Positions 14,263 through 24,924 of a stretch of DNA of 64,000 nt are shown piece by piece. The translations under genes were made by a program, and so were the position numbers. This stretch comes from Amoebidium appalachense (lineage: Eukaryota > Ichthyosporea), in NCBI GenBank assembly GCA_963693365.1, contig CAVNZM010000015.1, positions 806,001-870,000 of the forward strand, read 5' to 3'. The notes beneath the pieces are model-generated. The model ran no database searches and was not told the DNA's origin. It saw only the letters and a list, made by a program, of their open reading frames with translations. Within the stretch, counting starts at the first letter, position 1; each line of letters begins with the position of its first letter.

Positions 14263-14351
14263 ACGCATCTAAAGCATAGGCTAACACATGCAATGTGTTT
14301 GCATGCACCCACAGGAAATCATTTGAAGGCGGCTACCAGTTTAAGGGCTGA
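6579..14351 (+). CDS. Gene B: complete 12-exon mitochondrial-type protein of unknown family (342 aa)
   Basis: The exons are 6579-6615, 6909-6977, 7501-7610, 8030-8144, 9133-9206, 9793-9854, 10827-10920, 11496-11583, 11926-12026, 12608-12727, 13168-13289 and 14315-14351. Together they give 1029 nt, an open frame of 342 residues plus stop. The N-terminus [13 protein letters not shown], followed by [11 protein letters not shown], is Arg/Ser-rich without acid residues, which suggests mitochondrial import. The rest is soluble-looking with no membrane segment. Blocks conserved with gene C include [44 protein letters not shown] and a terminal GGYQFKG. I know no family with these motifs, so I give no function. 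The gene is divergent from A and co-oriented with its intronic SINE-like repeats. Intron lengths vary from about 290 bp to 1 kb because of homopolymer and microsatellite content. Confidence 0.82.
6978..7500 (+). other. Gene B intron 2 with long poly-C and (CAC)n tracts
   Basis: C runs occupy about 6986-7032, 7250-7265, 7370-7382, 7449-7468 and 7483-7497, and a (CAC)n run lies at 7273-7316. The C tract abuts both the donor (gtaagcg followed by C) and the acceptor (C followed by cag). The sense strand carries C, not G. Confidence 0.85.
10294..10440 (+). repeat. SINE-like interspersed repeat copy in gene B intron 6
   Basis: This copy reads from a GGATGGGCTCGGCTTATGAC-type block through TTTGCCTTTGCATGTGTCC to CGTACTTCGTACC and GCATTCAAAC, ending in a C tract. 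The same order recurs in other copies in this window. It is in the same orientation as gene B. Confidence 0.8.
10455..10590 (+). repeat. Second, diverged SINE-like repeat copy in gene B intron 6
   Basis: It begins GATGACTTGGCCC, passes GAGTATGTG and a GTTGTCCGTCG block, and ends near GTGCACTTCGTAT and a C-rich tail. It matches the second subfamily (as at 21030 and 32692, reversed) with many changes. Confidence 0.6.
10731..10840 (+). repeat. Triplicated 3' splice-site segment before gene B exon 7
   Basis: The 20-mer ATGCAGCTACTGCAAGTGGC occurs at 10731-10750 and 10777-10796, and with one change at 10821-10840. The last copy contains the acceptor CAG and the first codons of exon 7, so the acceptor plus exon start was duplicated twice with 46- and 44-bp spacing. 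Confidence 0.9.
10960..11310. repeat. (CA)n then (GT)n then poly-G in gene B intron 7
   Basis: (CA)n at about 10999-11049 is followed by (GT)n at about 11142-11173 and G runs at 11253-11288. The CA and GT tracts are mutually complementary and could pair within the intron transcript. Confidence 0.85.
11310..11500 (+). repeat. Palindrome-rich 17-18 bp minisatellite ending at the gene B exon 8 acceptor
   Basis: About ten units of the type CACTGTGTGCACGTACTC occur, two of them inverted relative to the rest. The final unit forms the perfect palindrome ACTCTGTGCACAGAGT (11484-11499), which contains the acceptor AG of exon 8. Confidence 0.85.
11620..11835 (+). repeat. (CT)n and CCCT repeats in gene B intron 8
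   Basis: Nearly pure (CT)n lies at about 11623-11740, followed by (CCCT)n at about 11745-11800. Ser/Leu-rich and Glu/Arg-rich frames here are artefacts. Confidence 0.9.
12540..12607 (+). repeat. (CA)n abutting the gene B exon 10 acceptor
   Basis: A (CA)n/(CG) tract runs straight into CACACAG and exon 10. The intron has no conventional polypyrimidine tract at this site. Confidence 0.85.
13096..13167 (+). repeat. (CA)n abutting the gene B exon 11 acceptor
   Basis: About 70 bp of uninterrupted (CA)n runs into CACACAG followed by exon 11. This is the same arrangement as at exon 10. Confidence 0.9.
13336..13440 (+). repeat. Truncated SINE-like repeat copy in gene B intron 11
   Basis: It runs from about TTGAATGTTTGCCTTTGCAT through CACTTCGTACGGTGTTCCGC to a C tract. 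Only the 3' half is present, oriented with gene B. Confidence 0.75.
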
Positions 14352-15033
14352 GCACCCCAAACACCTTTTATGGGTAATCGAATGTCAGAGATATGCCGAT
14401 TACCCGGGACAGTTCCAGCAGGAGATTTGGAGTGAGTGGGCAGCGTTGTTGTACTATCGACATGACAATGAGTGCTACATTATGAAAGGGAATACGGGTA
14501 TGACCGTAGTTTATATATCCAAAAAGATCTCATATGGTGTTAAGTTTGTGTAGATTACGTACAGCTCTTACCGCTGGGAAAATAGGCTTGCACTTGCAGA
14601 ATACATAAGTAACACATTTTATAAATCTGAGGCTGTATACTGCGATGTGTTATGCCTGGCTATGCCGTCGTCATTATAATAAAAACAAATCGCCTGTAAA
14701 CTGTTAGGCCGATGGTTGTCCTTACTACCGAATATTGTCATATTTTCTGCTTTTCGGGCAGAATGGCGTGTCGTGTGCAAATACAAATACGCCTTGTAAT
14801 GCTAATACAGACATTGAGCATTGTGTTGTCTCTCCTCCCCCCCCCCCCCCCCCTCCTCCCCCCCCCCTCCCCGAGGGGAAGAAGAACACAAAAAAAAAAA
14901 ATCACACCACCGGTACCACCACCACTACTAACCTACCCACTCTTCTCTTGCCCCACACATGCACACACGTATATGCACACACATACCAGCGCACACACAC
15001 ACGTGAATACCCACTGAGTTTTGCCCGTTGCAC

Positions 15034-15077
<44 letters not shown>

Positions 15078-15375
15078 GACACAGTGACACACACACACAC
15101 ACACAAAAGCACGCACGCACAGTGTCACTCCTGCGCACGGACGCGCGCGCACAATCACAGCATGCAACAGATGCAACCAACGTTGCCACATACAATGTAT
15201 CGACTCCACACAGTGTCACGTGCATATGTGTACAGCCACTGGCATTGCATTTCTCCAAGGGCTAGCGCTCCATATATATTCACTGAACGTTCGAGCACGT
15301 TCCTTCGACCCTACTCTGCTCTTGGCTACGCCGTGACTCTCAAACTTGCCCACACAATTTTTGGCATAATAATTC

Positions 15376-15424
<49 letters not shown>

Positions 15425-15427
<3 letters not shown>

Positions 15428-15500
15428 TCCCCTCCCCCCAAGGCCTCCTAATCTCCCGGGCCTGGAAACTGCAGGGTTCGAATCGGAATCTAAAAATGGA
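15425..15500 (+). repeat. Short interspersed repeat with a tRNA B-box-like motif
   Basis: The segment GGCCTCCTAATCTCCCGGGC continuing through TGGAAACTG to GGGTTCGAATC recurs inverted near 25455-25498. GGGTTCGAATC resembles the internal B box of tRNA promoters. No D-arm or complete cloverleaf is present, so this is not a tRNA gene; a tRNA-derived SINE fragment is more likely. Confidence 0.5.
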
Positions 15501-17737
15501 ACAGGCTGGTTTGGATCGATCAAGCGGCAAAGTATATACTCTCTTTGCCTCGAGTAAACAGCGTAAACCCCAAAGTATATCGACGCGTACATACACGTAC
15601 AGGACCATTAAAGATCAGTCGACCTACGGTGACTAATTGACACATATGAAATACATACACCAATCAAATGCGACCAAACATTCCGCTGCAATTTGCTATG
15701 TGTCACGAAGCGACATGCGCCAACTTTTGCGCAAACGCAAAACCTTCAACGGCCTCCCTTGTAAAAGGATCTTTTTGCCCCTCGAAACACAGCGGTCTTG
15801 CGCATTCACACTTCGAGGTTATCTTTTAAAACAAACAATAGAAACAAGGGAACAGGTGTTGCTATTCAAGAATGGAGAGCGCGACCGGCCGATCAGCCCA
15901 GGAGCTTGAGGCTTACGCTGTTTGTGCAAGGCGGCTTCAGAGAAAACACACCCACAAACACGCACACAAACACATTCACCCTCTAACCAGGCTACTTCTC
16001 AGAGTTCTGCCCGAAGCCTATTGGGTTGCCAAGGGCATATGTACAAGTGTGATGCTTGAGAGATGGGTGATATTTATTCGTTAGCACTCAAACAGTTGGG
16101 GCCCTTCGCGTCCACACATCCATTTAAAAGCTCGACGTCGGTACCCTCACACATACACACGAATATGCACGCGCATATACACAGTGTGACGTCAACACAT
16201 ACACAGCACACACACAGACACACGTTCAGCTGTGTACGTGTGTTTGTGTTTGTGTGTGTATGTGTGTGTGTGTGGGGGGGGGGGGGGGGGGGGGGTGTCT
16301 GTGTTCGTGTGTGTGTTTGTGTGCAGATGTGTGCATGCGCGTGTGCGCACAAATGTCCGTGTGCGCGCGCGACGGGCACGCTTTTGCACGTTTGTGCAAG
16401 TGTCCGTGTACCGCAGGTGTGTACGTACCTGTGAATGCGTGGACGCATGTGGTTATTAAGTTAGTGAATCATTCCAACCGCAGTGCATGCATGTATAATT
16501 ATGTTCATACAATCACATCAAGGAATGCACAAGTACTGATTTGAACCACGTAAAGGACAGCTTCATGTAGCTACTGTTTTCTTTGTACGCCATCATGCCG
16601 TCTGTGTCCAAAAACCGAAATTCACAAGCATGACCAAGAAGTAAGAGTAAGCGGTAACCGTGTGCTAATATGTGTGGAAAATACCATGGTGGGTGAGTAT
16701 GGTTGTTTGTGTGTGTGTGTAGGTTGGGAGAGAGGGGGTGGTGTATAGAAAGAGTAACAGCCTACGGTAGGAAGTACACATTACGACGGACAATTGCAAC
16801 TCATCACACATAAAGAGTATGCCTCGTATATGTGGGGGGGGGGGGGGGGGGGGGGGGGGGAAGGCCTAGGAGGGGGGGAGGGGAGGGGGTCATCATGGCC
16901 ATGGTTGCCCATCCGCTCAGGGCCTGACGTTTCAGTGGGCTGTGTAATTATGTAATGACTGGTGCACATGCAAGTGTGTAAAAAACACCGTGGGAGGCGG
17001 TGGCGAGGTGCACTGTGGCAAAGTGCCACAGTAAGCCAACCTTTTTTTGCTTTTCCAGGTAGACTGTGTACACGTGCACGTGCAGGTCTGTAGGGTTATT
17101 TTCTGTGTGTGTGCGCGCGCGCGCGTGTCACGTGTGTGTGTGTGTGTGTGTGTGTGTACGTGGGTGGTTGAGTGTAGGTACACATGTCATAATGGTGCAC
17201 GTGAGTGGTAATCGTGGTGTGTGCCCGGTGTGTTCGCGCACACACGTGCATGCACTACATCACGGGGCATATGTACACACATGGCAGTATCACTGCCACG
17301 ACGGAGGAGGAATAGCTCAAATTTCTTTGTAGATGGGGGTTTTTGTGTCAATAGACACAGAGCCGGGGACTGGACTTTATATAAAGTAGCTTCAATAGAC
17401 CAGATTTTTATCGTGTGCGTGCCTGTGTTTTGTTTAATCTTTTTTTTTTTTTTTTTTTTTTGTGGTTGGTGGTGGTGGTGGTGGTGGCGGGGGGGGGGGA
17501 ATCGAGAGATAAAAGGGAAACACATACACACAACACACAAGGGCGGGGGGAAATCGCGATCGGGAGATAAAAGGGGAAAACAAACACCCACCCACCCACA
17601 CGCACACACACACCACTCGCGCGCGCGTGCCGGGAGATAAAAGGGGAACACACACACACACCGTGACACACGCACACGCACACGCACACACGCGCGCGCG
17701 CGCGCGCGCGGAGTTAAAAGGGGAACACACACACACA

Positions 17738-17785
<48 letters not shown>

Positions 17786-17883
17786 TGCGCGGGCGCACGC
17801 GCGCGCCGCACACACACATACACCCATTCACCTCGTCGACAAAACCCAACTCAGGCACTGCTGCACTTGAACATGGGAGGAGG

Positions 17884-17888
17884 GAGGG

Positions 17889-17938
<50 letters not shown>
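17884..17938. repeat. Poly-G run
   Basis: An almost uninterrupted G tract of about 47 bp lies next to a short piece related to the SINE-like family head (17822-17880). Confidence 0.9.
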
Positions 17939-17939
<1 letters not shown>

Positions 17940-17990
17940 GCTAACTGAGTAAACAGGACCAGAACACTAACGAGAAGGATTTTATTCTAG

Positions 17991-18140
17991 GACAACCCAA
18001 AACCTGGTGACACAGACTTAGAGGCCACCGTGAGGGCACAGCAGGGATGGATCGCTCACGAGATTGCAGGGCCAAAAAAATGCGGCCAGGAAGGGTGTTG
18101 TGGTGTCGAAAAGTGTTGGGAAGATGTTCAGAAGGTGTAG
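17991..18140 (+). CDS. Possible orphan terminal exon (50 codons)
   Basis: After a good acceptor (TTTATTCTAG) an open frame starts DNPKPGDTDLEATV, continues to CGQEGCCGVEKCW and ends at TAG 18138-18140. Its composition looks coding and unlike the surrounding repeats, with five Cys in its second half. I could not find convincing upstream exons between 14.4 and 17.9 kb. The Cys spacing does not match a family I can name. It may be the last exon of a gene whose other exons I missed, or chance. Confidence 0.3.
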   Translation, partial: DNPKPGDTDLEATVRAQQGWIAHEIAGPKKCGQEGCCGVEKCWEDVQKV

Positions 18141-18159
18141 GTTTGATTCTGAGAGGGGG

Positions 18160-18193
<34 letters not shown>

Positions 18194-18440
18194 GGGGTTT
18201 GAATGCGTCATAAAGTACGAAAAAGGGGGGTTAAAAAGCGGAACATGGTACGAAGTACAAGAACACGATGAGAAACACGGTGAAGGACACAGGCAAAAGC
18301 AAACATTCAGGTATGCAACATCAGCAACGTGCGCAGTGTGCAAAATGAGGAACTCAGGAGACGGGGCTTCCAGGCCCCCCCGTCGATACCTAAGTCCATA
18401 CTTCCCTGGCTAACATACCACACTAGCTGAAAAGAATGAA
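18160..18440 (-). repeat. SINE-like repeat copy, partly nested
   Basis: Read on the minus strand, a first-subfamily copy ends near 18220 and a short second tail continues to the G run at 18160. The segment at 18345-18440 (GGAACTCAGGAGACGGGGCT onward) recurs at 21341-21440, so the repeat context is shared with the copy in the Harbinger element. Confidence 0.65.
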
Positions 18441-18540
18441 GCCCCACGGAAGAAAACTAGGAAAGTGGTTAAGAGAGACCGCATGTGCATGGGAGAGAGG
18501 ATGGTGAGTGAGTACGAAGAGATAGAGGGAGTGAGGGAGT

Positions 18541-19134
18541 GAAGGGGGGGGGGGGGGGGGGGGAGATAGAGAGAGGAGAGAGAGGGAGGGAGGGAGGGAG
18601 GGAGAGAGTGAGAGTGGAGAGAGAAGAGGGAGAGAGAGAGTGTGTGTGTGTGTGTGTGTTTGAATGTGTGTGCATGCGCGTGTATGCCATGTTGAGTGTG
18701 AAGAGACAGAAGGAGGGGGGGGGGGGGGGGGGGGGGGGGGGCTCCCGTGAGGAAGGGGAGCGAGAGAGAGAACGGAGAAGGAAGGAGGGAGGGAGGGAGA
18801 GGACGGAGGGGAGGGGGGGGGGGGGGGGAGGGGGGCAGCCGAGGGGGGGAGGGAAGGGGGTAAGAGAAGGGAGGATAAGAGGGAAAGAGAGAGGCCATGG
18901 GTGCATGTGAGAGCAGACGGTGCTGAGTGAAACGGGGGGGGGGAGGGGGGGGGAGTGATAGACAGAGGGGGGGGGGGAGGGGGGAGAGGGAAAGGGGTAA
19001 GAGAAGGGAGAATAAGAGGGAAAGAAAGAAACCGTGTGTGCACGTGGAGAGAGGGAGGGGGGTAGGGAGGGAGGGAGGGAGGGAGGGAAGAAGGGAGGGA
19101 GGGAGGGAGGGAGGGAGGGAGAAAGAAAGAGAGG

Positions 19135-19183
<49 letters not shown>

Positions 19184-19217
19184 GGGAGGGAGGGAGGGAG
19201 GGAGGGAGGGAGGGAGG

Positions 19218-19258
<41 letters not shown>

Positions 19259-19270
19259 GGAGAGAGATGA

Positions 19271-19306
<36 letters not shown>

Positions 19307-19310
19307 CAAG
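18541..19310. repeat. GA-rich low-complexity block with poly-G islands
   Basis: About 770 bp of (GA)n, (GGGA)n and G runs. The minus strand therefore shows a long Ser/Leu/Pro frame, which has no domain and simply mirrors the repeat. Confidence 0.9.
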
Positions 19311-19413
19311 CATAGCCTAAAAACAAACCGAGTTCCACAACCTTTGCTCATGCATGGAGAGGGGGTGGGAGGATGGGAAAGATGGGAATGGGGAAGAACC
19401 GTGTGTGTGTATG

Positions 19414-19419
<6 letters not shown>

Positions 19420-19466
<47 letters not shown>

Positions 19467-19692
19467 TGGTGGTGGGGGGGGGGGGGGGGGGGGGGCAAGG
19501 GGGTTTCGTCGCGACAAAATGTTTATGCGGCTCGATTGAATCATGATGTCATGGTTACAGAGCAAAAGCACGTGATTTGCAAATGGAGTCGGAGGCTTAA
19601 GGGAATTTCTTGACCGATGTGAGTGGCCGCAAGAGGCGACAAAAAAGACTAAAAAAAAAGGAAAATCAAAATGGGTGGGTGGAGGGGGGGGG

Positions 19693-19733
<41 letters not shown>

Positions 19734-19816
19734 GTAGAGCACAAAAGTCGAAAGTTGGGAGATTGGGATTACTTAAACGTGTGCAGTAGGTGTTGGGAAT
19801 AACGGAAAAAGAAAGA

Positions 19817-19849
<33 letters not shown>

Positions 19850-19905
19850 GTAATTCAATTCGCGATTCACAGGGGGAGGGGGGGGGGGGGGGGGGCTCCT
19901 CCCCT
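19420..19905. repeat. (GT)n and multiple poly-G runs
   Basis: (GT)n at about 19418-19464 is followed by G runs at 19475-19494, 19683-19731, 19820-19848 and 19876-19895. The remainder, to 20280, shows no coding signal. Confidence 0.85.
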
Positions 19906-20280
19906 GAACCATAGTGTCAGAATGAGAACCACTTTGGTACTGCTGAAATGGTAACCGGCTGGCATCGGAATAGGAGGTCGAGCTAGGCTCAGTGGTTTGT
20001 AACATGTGCTCTTGGTAAGGACACAACTCAGGGCTCTACTCATCTGCTCTACTCCGTATGCTCCAGGTCACCTTCCAAAGTTTGGGTGACTCTGGATGGC
20101 TCCCAGCCGCCAACTCGCAAAAATTCTACCATCCTAACACTATGAGCTGAAAATAATGAGCCCTGGAACGTTTCGCCTCAAGTGTAAGATAGGGAAAAGA
20201 CACACGTGTCACCTCTATGTTAGCAACGGTTCCGTGCAAAAAAACAAAACATGAAACGTTGCAATTGGCCCATTGAGTCC

Positions 20281-20420
20281 ACTGTTAGTGTTGGAGCGCA
20301 AAGCTGTAGCGGTGCCAACCGTTGCGGCAACAACTGCTCACTGCCCGCAATGCGCGATTGGCAGAATTGGCTTGCGCAAGCATGACATCAGGGTCTCTTC
20401 AGCCCAGCGAGATACTGTTA
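20281..20420. repeat. First unit of a 133-bp tandem repeat (left of Harbinger)
   Basis: The unit starts ACTGTTAGTGTTGGAGCGCA and continues with GCGCGATTGGCAGAAT and GCATGACATCAGGG. The next unit begins at 20414 and is interrupted after TTA by the Harbinger element, then resumes at 23881. Confidence 0.85.
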
Positions 20421-20590
20421 GGGCCTGTTTGGCAACCCGGGTTTAGGGTCCTAAATCCGGATTACGGGCGATTTTGGGTTTAGCGCTAAATCCAAATCTC
20501 AAAATCCAGCCGCTGCCAAACAGACGGCCAGATCCGGTCACGTAAATCTGGGTTTCAAACCCCTCGGACATGGCCGTAATCTGGATTCCA

Positions 20591-20616
20591 CTAATCCACC
20601 TCGGGAGGTGGATTAG
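20591..20616. repeat. Perfect 12-bp-stem hairpin inside the Harbinger left end
   Basis: CTAATCCACCTC is followed by GG and its exact reverse complement GAGGTGGATTAG. Subterminal hairpins or repeats can be transposase binding sites; that role is inferred here. Confidence 0.8.
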
Positions 20617-20989
20617 CGCGAAATCCTTTCAGGTCCTGAATGTCCGACCCAATGAATGTTCATTTTATGGAACTATATATGGTGTCCTTTTGCACCAATC
20701 GTCGATAGTTTGAAGTGGCCAAAAAAGGATTGTTGAAAGGGCGCCAATTTCTTTCTTTTTTTTGTTATGGTGTGGGCGGGGGGATAGTGCAAGAAACATC
20801 TTTTACGTGTAGAAGTGAGTATGATGTAGTGATCACCGTTTGAAATCATTGTTTTAGTGTTCGGCCTCGCCGCCTGGTGCAGCATTAGTAGGAATACAAA
20901 AGTACTCAGAATGACCTTTGCAACATCATGTGCAGAAAGGTGTGTGTGTGTGCAGTTTTTTTCTTTTCTTTTACCTACTATCTTTCTTT

Positions 20990-21029
<40 letters not shown>

Positions 21030-21031
<2 letters not shown>

Positions 21032-21336
21032 TTGAATGCGTCAAAAAGTACGAAGTACACAAGAACAAACGGATAACACGATGCAGAATGCAAGCCATAC
21101 ATAAAGAGTATGCATAATAAGCAGAGCCCATCCTCAGGGGGGGCCCACGTCATCCACAGTACCCGAGTTTCGACCTATTCCCCTCGTTAACGAAACCCAA
21201 CTCAGATACTGTTTCACTTGAACATGAGTAGGTCACCCGTCTTGATCAGAGACGAGCAGGGTTGCTTATGCAGGCAAGGGCAGTGGGAAAGGCCGGGGGT
21301 TAAAGTTGCAGCAGTAAGCAGAAGCAAGAAAAATAT
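21030..21336 (-). repeat. SINE-like repeat copy nested in Harbinger, nearly identical to 32692-32997
   Basis: It is flanked by a G run (20992-21029). On the minus strand it ends GCATTCAAAA then C tract. Over about 306 bp it differs from the copy at 32692-32997 by only a handful of bases by eye. It lies in the sense direction of the transposase gene. Confidence 0.85.
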
Positions 21337-21612
21337 AGATAGGAACTCAGGAGACGGGGCTTCTAGGAAGCTCCCCCGTCGATACCTAAGTCGATACTTC
21401 CCTGGCTAACATACTACACCAGCTGAAAAGAATTAAGTCCCGAAGGCCACAGAATTCGTAATCAGAGGGGAAAATATGAGATTTGACCCACGCCGCAGGG
21501 TAGTAACACGCTTACTAGGGCGGAACTTTATCGTCTTCGAGGGGGGGGGGGGGGGGGGGGACGGGGACGGGACGGACACATGTCACTGCACGATTCAGTG
21601 CTCATTTACTAT

Positions 21613-22554
21613 TCACCAGGCACCCTGTGCCCTGCTCGTGTAGTCAACCCACATAGCTGCAGCAATTTGATCTCTTCTGGCATCTGCCTCTGCCTCGTCT
21701 TCTTGTTGGTTTTGGTTGCCCCTGCCTAACACAGAGTTAAAAAACATCAAGGCCTTTACATCAAGCATACAGTCTTATAAATCATCCCCCTACCCACCCC
21801 CTCCTTTCCCCTGGTTCCCCACACACACCAACAACGCTGCCGCCGCTCAGAGGCACACTCCATCCCAACTCGAGCAATATCAGTCACACCACAAAAACCA
21901 CATCAAAAAAACGTGCAGACGCACACTCCAACCCATCTTGACCCGTTGCCCACCACAAAACCAGAGAACAAAATAAAAACAAAAATAACTGAAAAACTGG
22001 TAGAGGAAGAGAAACAAAACCAAATGCAACCAAAGACTTACCACGTGTAGGCAAGTTGTGCTGCTCTTCGTCTGAGTAGTGGCCATGCTCCATCGCGTTG
22101 TGCTTTTTTATAAAGTTCATAAGTAGAAAGCACACAAGAATGATCTTCGAGAGCATCTTAGGACAGTAGTTGGTGGCTTTCTGGAGTATCTGAAAGCGGT
22201 TTTTCAGCATACCATAGAACCGCTCAATGACCACCCGCGCCTTGGCATGCCTCAGGTTGAATAACTCCTTCGCATTCTGAGGACTAGAACACGACACATG
22301 AATAGACAACACCAGACACTTCAACATCAATATGACAGTGTGTGTGTGCGGGTGGCTGTTTGTGTGTGTGCATGTTCGTTTAGTGTGTGCACGCGGGCAT
22401 GACCCGTGCGGGCACACGCGGACGCATGTGTGTGTGCGTATTTGTACACGTGAGTCTGTGTAGGTGTTTGTGCATGCGCGCACGACCTTCAGGTTGGATG
22501 TGTAAACTATCTATCTCTCTTTTTCTCTCCCTATCCACTCTCTCTGTGCATGTG

Positions 22555-22620
<66 letters not shown>

Positions 22621-23701
22621 TGTGTGTGTGCAGATCAAAAGGAAACAGGAAAAGCACACTTTTTTACAGATGTAGGGAGGGAGTGATGGGTCGAGGGGCC
22701 TTCTTTTTTTGGGGGAGGGGGGAGGGGGGAGGGGGGGGGGGGGGGCTAAATACGCCATTGCTCCCGTCCCGTACTCCTTCAGATGATAGCGGACTCCTCT
22801 GTAGGGTGCCAAAATTTCGTTTGTGTTCGGGTAGCCCTGGTCACCCAGGTAAACTTTCCCCGTCGGCACACGTAAATTTTGTGGAGGGGGCTGCTCGAGG
22901 GCACAGTTCAACACTGTGCTGTCTGCACCACATCCCTCCCCACCGGGCAAACAATATGTGGAATATGCTTCCCAGTCGCATGCACCCAATACATTTTGTG
23001 CTGTGAAACCTTTCCTGCACCGATACCGATCAGCAGCCTCCGGTTTGACCTTGCACGGAACAAGAGTGCCATCAACTGCCCCGAGAACAATACGGAAGTA
23101 AGGCCAAAACTCAGGGTTTTCACGCACCCAACTAGGCACCATATATGACTCATCGGGTTGAATCATGTATTCTTCCCCGAGAGCAGCAAGCGTGGCATCG
23201 ATGCCTTCTCGAAAACGCCTGCAGCACACAATGATGTCTGATTATTTTCCACATTCCTACATATAAGCTTCATTGAAAACAACAGCAAAACCTTGAGACA
23301 GTGCACGCGCACGTGCACCCTGGACAGTGGAACACAACCCATTCGGAGCATTGTTGTTTAACAAGCACAGACAAATGCTGCAAACACACAGCCAATAACA
23401 TAATTCAACAGGGCAGGAGTCATAGCACTACATACCGGCTCACGGTCTCGGTGCTGTGTTGGAAACGTTCGGCAACGTTCCTGACTGCAACACCCTGCCC
23501 AAGGGTATACAGCATCATGCAGGTAACTTCCTGAGCGTCCATGTTATCACTCTCTTCAATGAATGGAGCCAACTTCTCAATTAACTCCCTTGCAACATAT
23601 GGACTCACGCGTAGGACATCGTTCACCCTTGTCTCGTGAGCTGTGCCAAGCAGTTCTTGCACATACTCTCTACCACTGAGCGGTGATGAACAGCGTGACA
23701 G
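21613..23701 (-). CDS. HARBI1-like DDE transposase (4 exons, N-terminus unresolved)
   Basis: The exons are 23436-23701, 22754-23218, 22042-22283 and 21613-21725, all with GT-AG borders and matching phases, giving about 361 codons. This is close to the usual length of HARBI1-type nucleases. The DDE_Tnp_4 fold is recognisable: first Asp in VLGAVDGTLVPC, second in YLGDQGYP and the Glu in ARVVIERFYGMLKNRF. The C-terminal QIAAAMWVDY resembles the usual family tail. The first exon shows the family's N-terminal part (TLGQGVAVRNVAERF, a helix-turn-helix-like stretch, and STETVSRYV). No ATG is seen at the start of exon 1, so a short upstream exon or different start must exist near 23710-23870. The gene looks intact otherwise. 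Confidence 0.8.
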
Positions 23702-23880
23702 CTGCAGAGCAAATCTAACCCGAAATCGTACGTGGGCTGTTTGGCATCCATGGGTTCTACCCGGCTTAACCCAGGTTTCGGCTGAGATCCGGATTCTGCA
23801 GCATAATCTGGATCTCGATTTTGATATCCAGATATCCCCCGAAATCCAGATTACACTAACCCGCGTTGCCAAACAGGCCC

Positions 23881-23990
23881 TTAGTGTTGGAGCGCAAAGC
23901 TGTAGCGGTGCAACAACTGCTCTGCACTTGCCCGCAATGCGCGATTGGCAGAATCGACTTGCGCAAGCATGACATCAGGGCCTCTGCCGC
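23881..23990. repeat. Continuation of the second 133-bp repeat unit (right of Harbinger)
   Basis: TTAGTGTTGGAGCGCAAAGC onward matches 20285-20395, with short gaps in the middle. Confidence 0.85.
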
Positions 23991-24890
23991 GACTGAACAC
24001 GCGAAGCTTTCCAAGGCTCACTGACCCGCGAGAAGAAACATGACTACTTGAAACCGTCATACATGATTAAATTATACACACAAACACACATAAATGCATA
24101 AATGTGTATTTCTGTTTCAGCTGTGGAGCTATTCTGGTTGCGTGTGCCAACCAGGGTTGCAGTGGTAGGAGTGGTGGTGGTGGGTGTGGCGTAAGCGGAG
24201 AAGGGGGAGGAGGAGGGGGGGAGGGGGAGGAGGGAGGAACACTGGCACACTCACACACACACGCGCACACAAACACACAAACACCCATGATACATGCTCT
24301 CACTCCTGCGCCGAGCAAAGAGCCGGTTAACACACAACTTCAGACTCCGGCGTCGGCACAGTGGAAACGCAAACACGCACACACCCAAACATGTACACAG
24401 TCACACACGCACGCACGCATATACACAAAAGGCCTAAAAAAAACACGCACACCCCGCCGCACAACCACACACACACATACTCACCCATCCACACACACAC
24501 TCGATAGCTCTCTCTCGCTCACTCTCGCTCTCACTCTCACTCTCCCTCCCTCCCTCCCTCTTTTTTTCTAAGCATAAGAAGCTTAAGCCATGTTGTAAGT
24601 GTATATACTTGGTTCGGCCATATTTAGTTTTCAATAAGAGTTGCTAGATGGGCAGGAAAAAGGTCGGAAGGTAGCAGAGACTATTGTTTATTGGTACTGC
24701 GAGTGTGTGTGTGTGGGGGGGGGGGGGGGGGGGGGGGGGGGGGTGGCGGGGGGCAAAACCTCTAGTGATGGTTGGAGCGGTAGGCACCGGGAAACCACAC
24801 GGTTAGCTGTGCAAAGGGAGGAAATGGGGAAGAACAAGCCTAGCCAACCAGGCACCCTCCCAAAGTGTCAGGATGCGTGGTGGTGGTGGT

Positions 24891-24924
<34 letters not shown>

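Larger units (their letters stand above)
14352..17990. other. Spacer with microsatellites; no supported gene
   Basis: The spacer holds (CA)n at about 15038-15075, C runs at 14840-14853 and 15380-15424, a G run at about 16274-16295, (GT)/(CA) mixtures at 16200-16450 and 17100-17300, a T run at 17441-17461 and CG-dinucleotide runs at 17622-17710. A 90-codon frame at 15637-15909 and a short frame from 15872 have no recognisable motif and no clear donor, so I do not call them. Confidence 0.6.
20421..23880 (-). mobile_element. PIF/Harbinger DNA transposon, 3.46 kb, with TIRs and TTA target-site duplication
   Basis: The ends are inverted copies starting GGGCCTGTTTGGCAAC, with about 23 bp of terminal inverted repeat and one mismatch. 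The 3-bp duplication TTA (20418-20420 and 23881-23883) is the signature target of PIF/Harbinger elements. It encodes a DDE transposase on the minus strand. The second, Myb/SANT-like gene usual in autonomous elements is not evident. A SINE-like repeat (21030-21336) is nested inside. The near-perfect ends suggest a fairly recent insertion. Confidence 0.88.

Noticed and set aside
15425-15500. tRNA gene suggested by GGGTTCGAATC
   Set aside because: No acceptor stem, D-arm or anticodon arm can be formed around it.
15637-15909. A 90-codon frame upstream of a short frame starting at 15872
   Set aside because: No recognisable domain, no clear splice donor and no support from paralogues.
18410-19498. 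A 362-codon Ser/Leu/Pro-rich minus-strand frame (and two overlapping ones)
   Set aside because: Produced by (GA)n and poly-G on the plus strand; composition follows the repeat exactly.
22276-22283. Alternative acceptor CAG at 22277 for transposase exon 3
   Set aside because: It would be out of phase with the exon 2 donor at 22754; the acceptor before 22283 keeps the frame.
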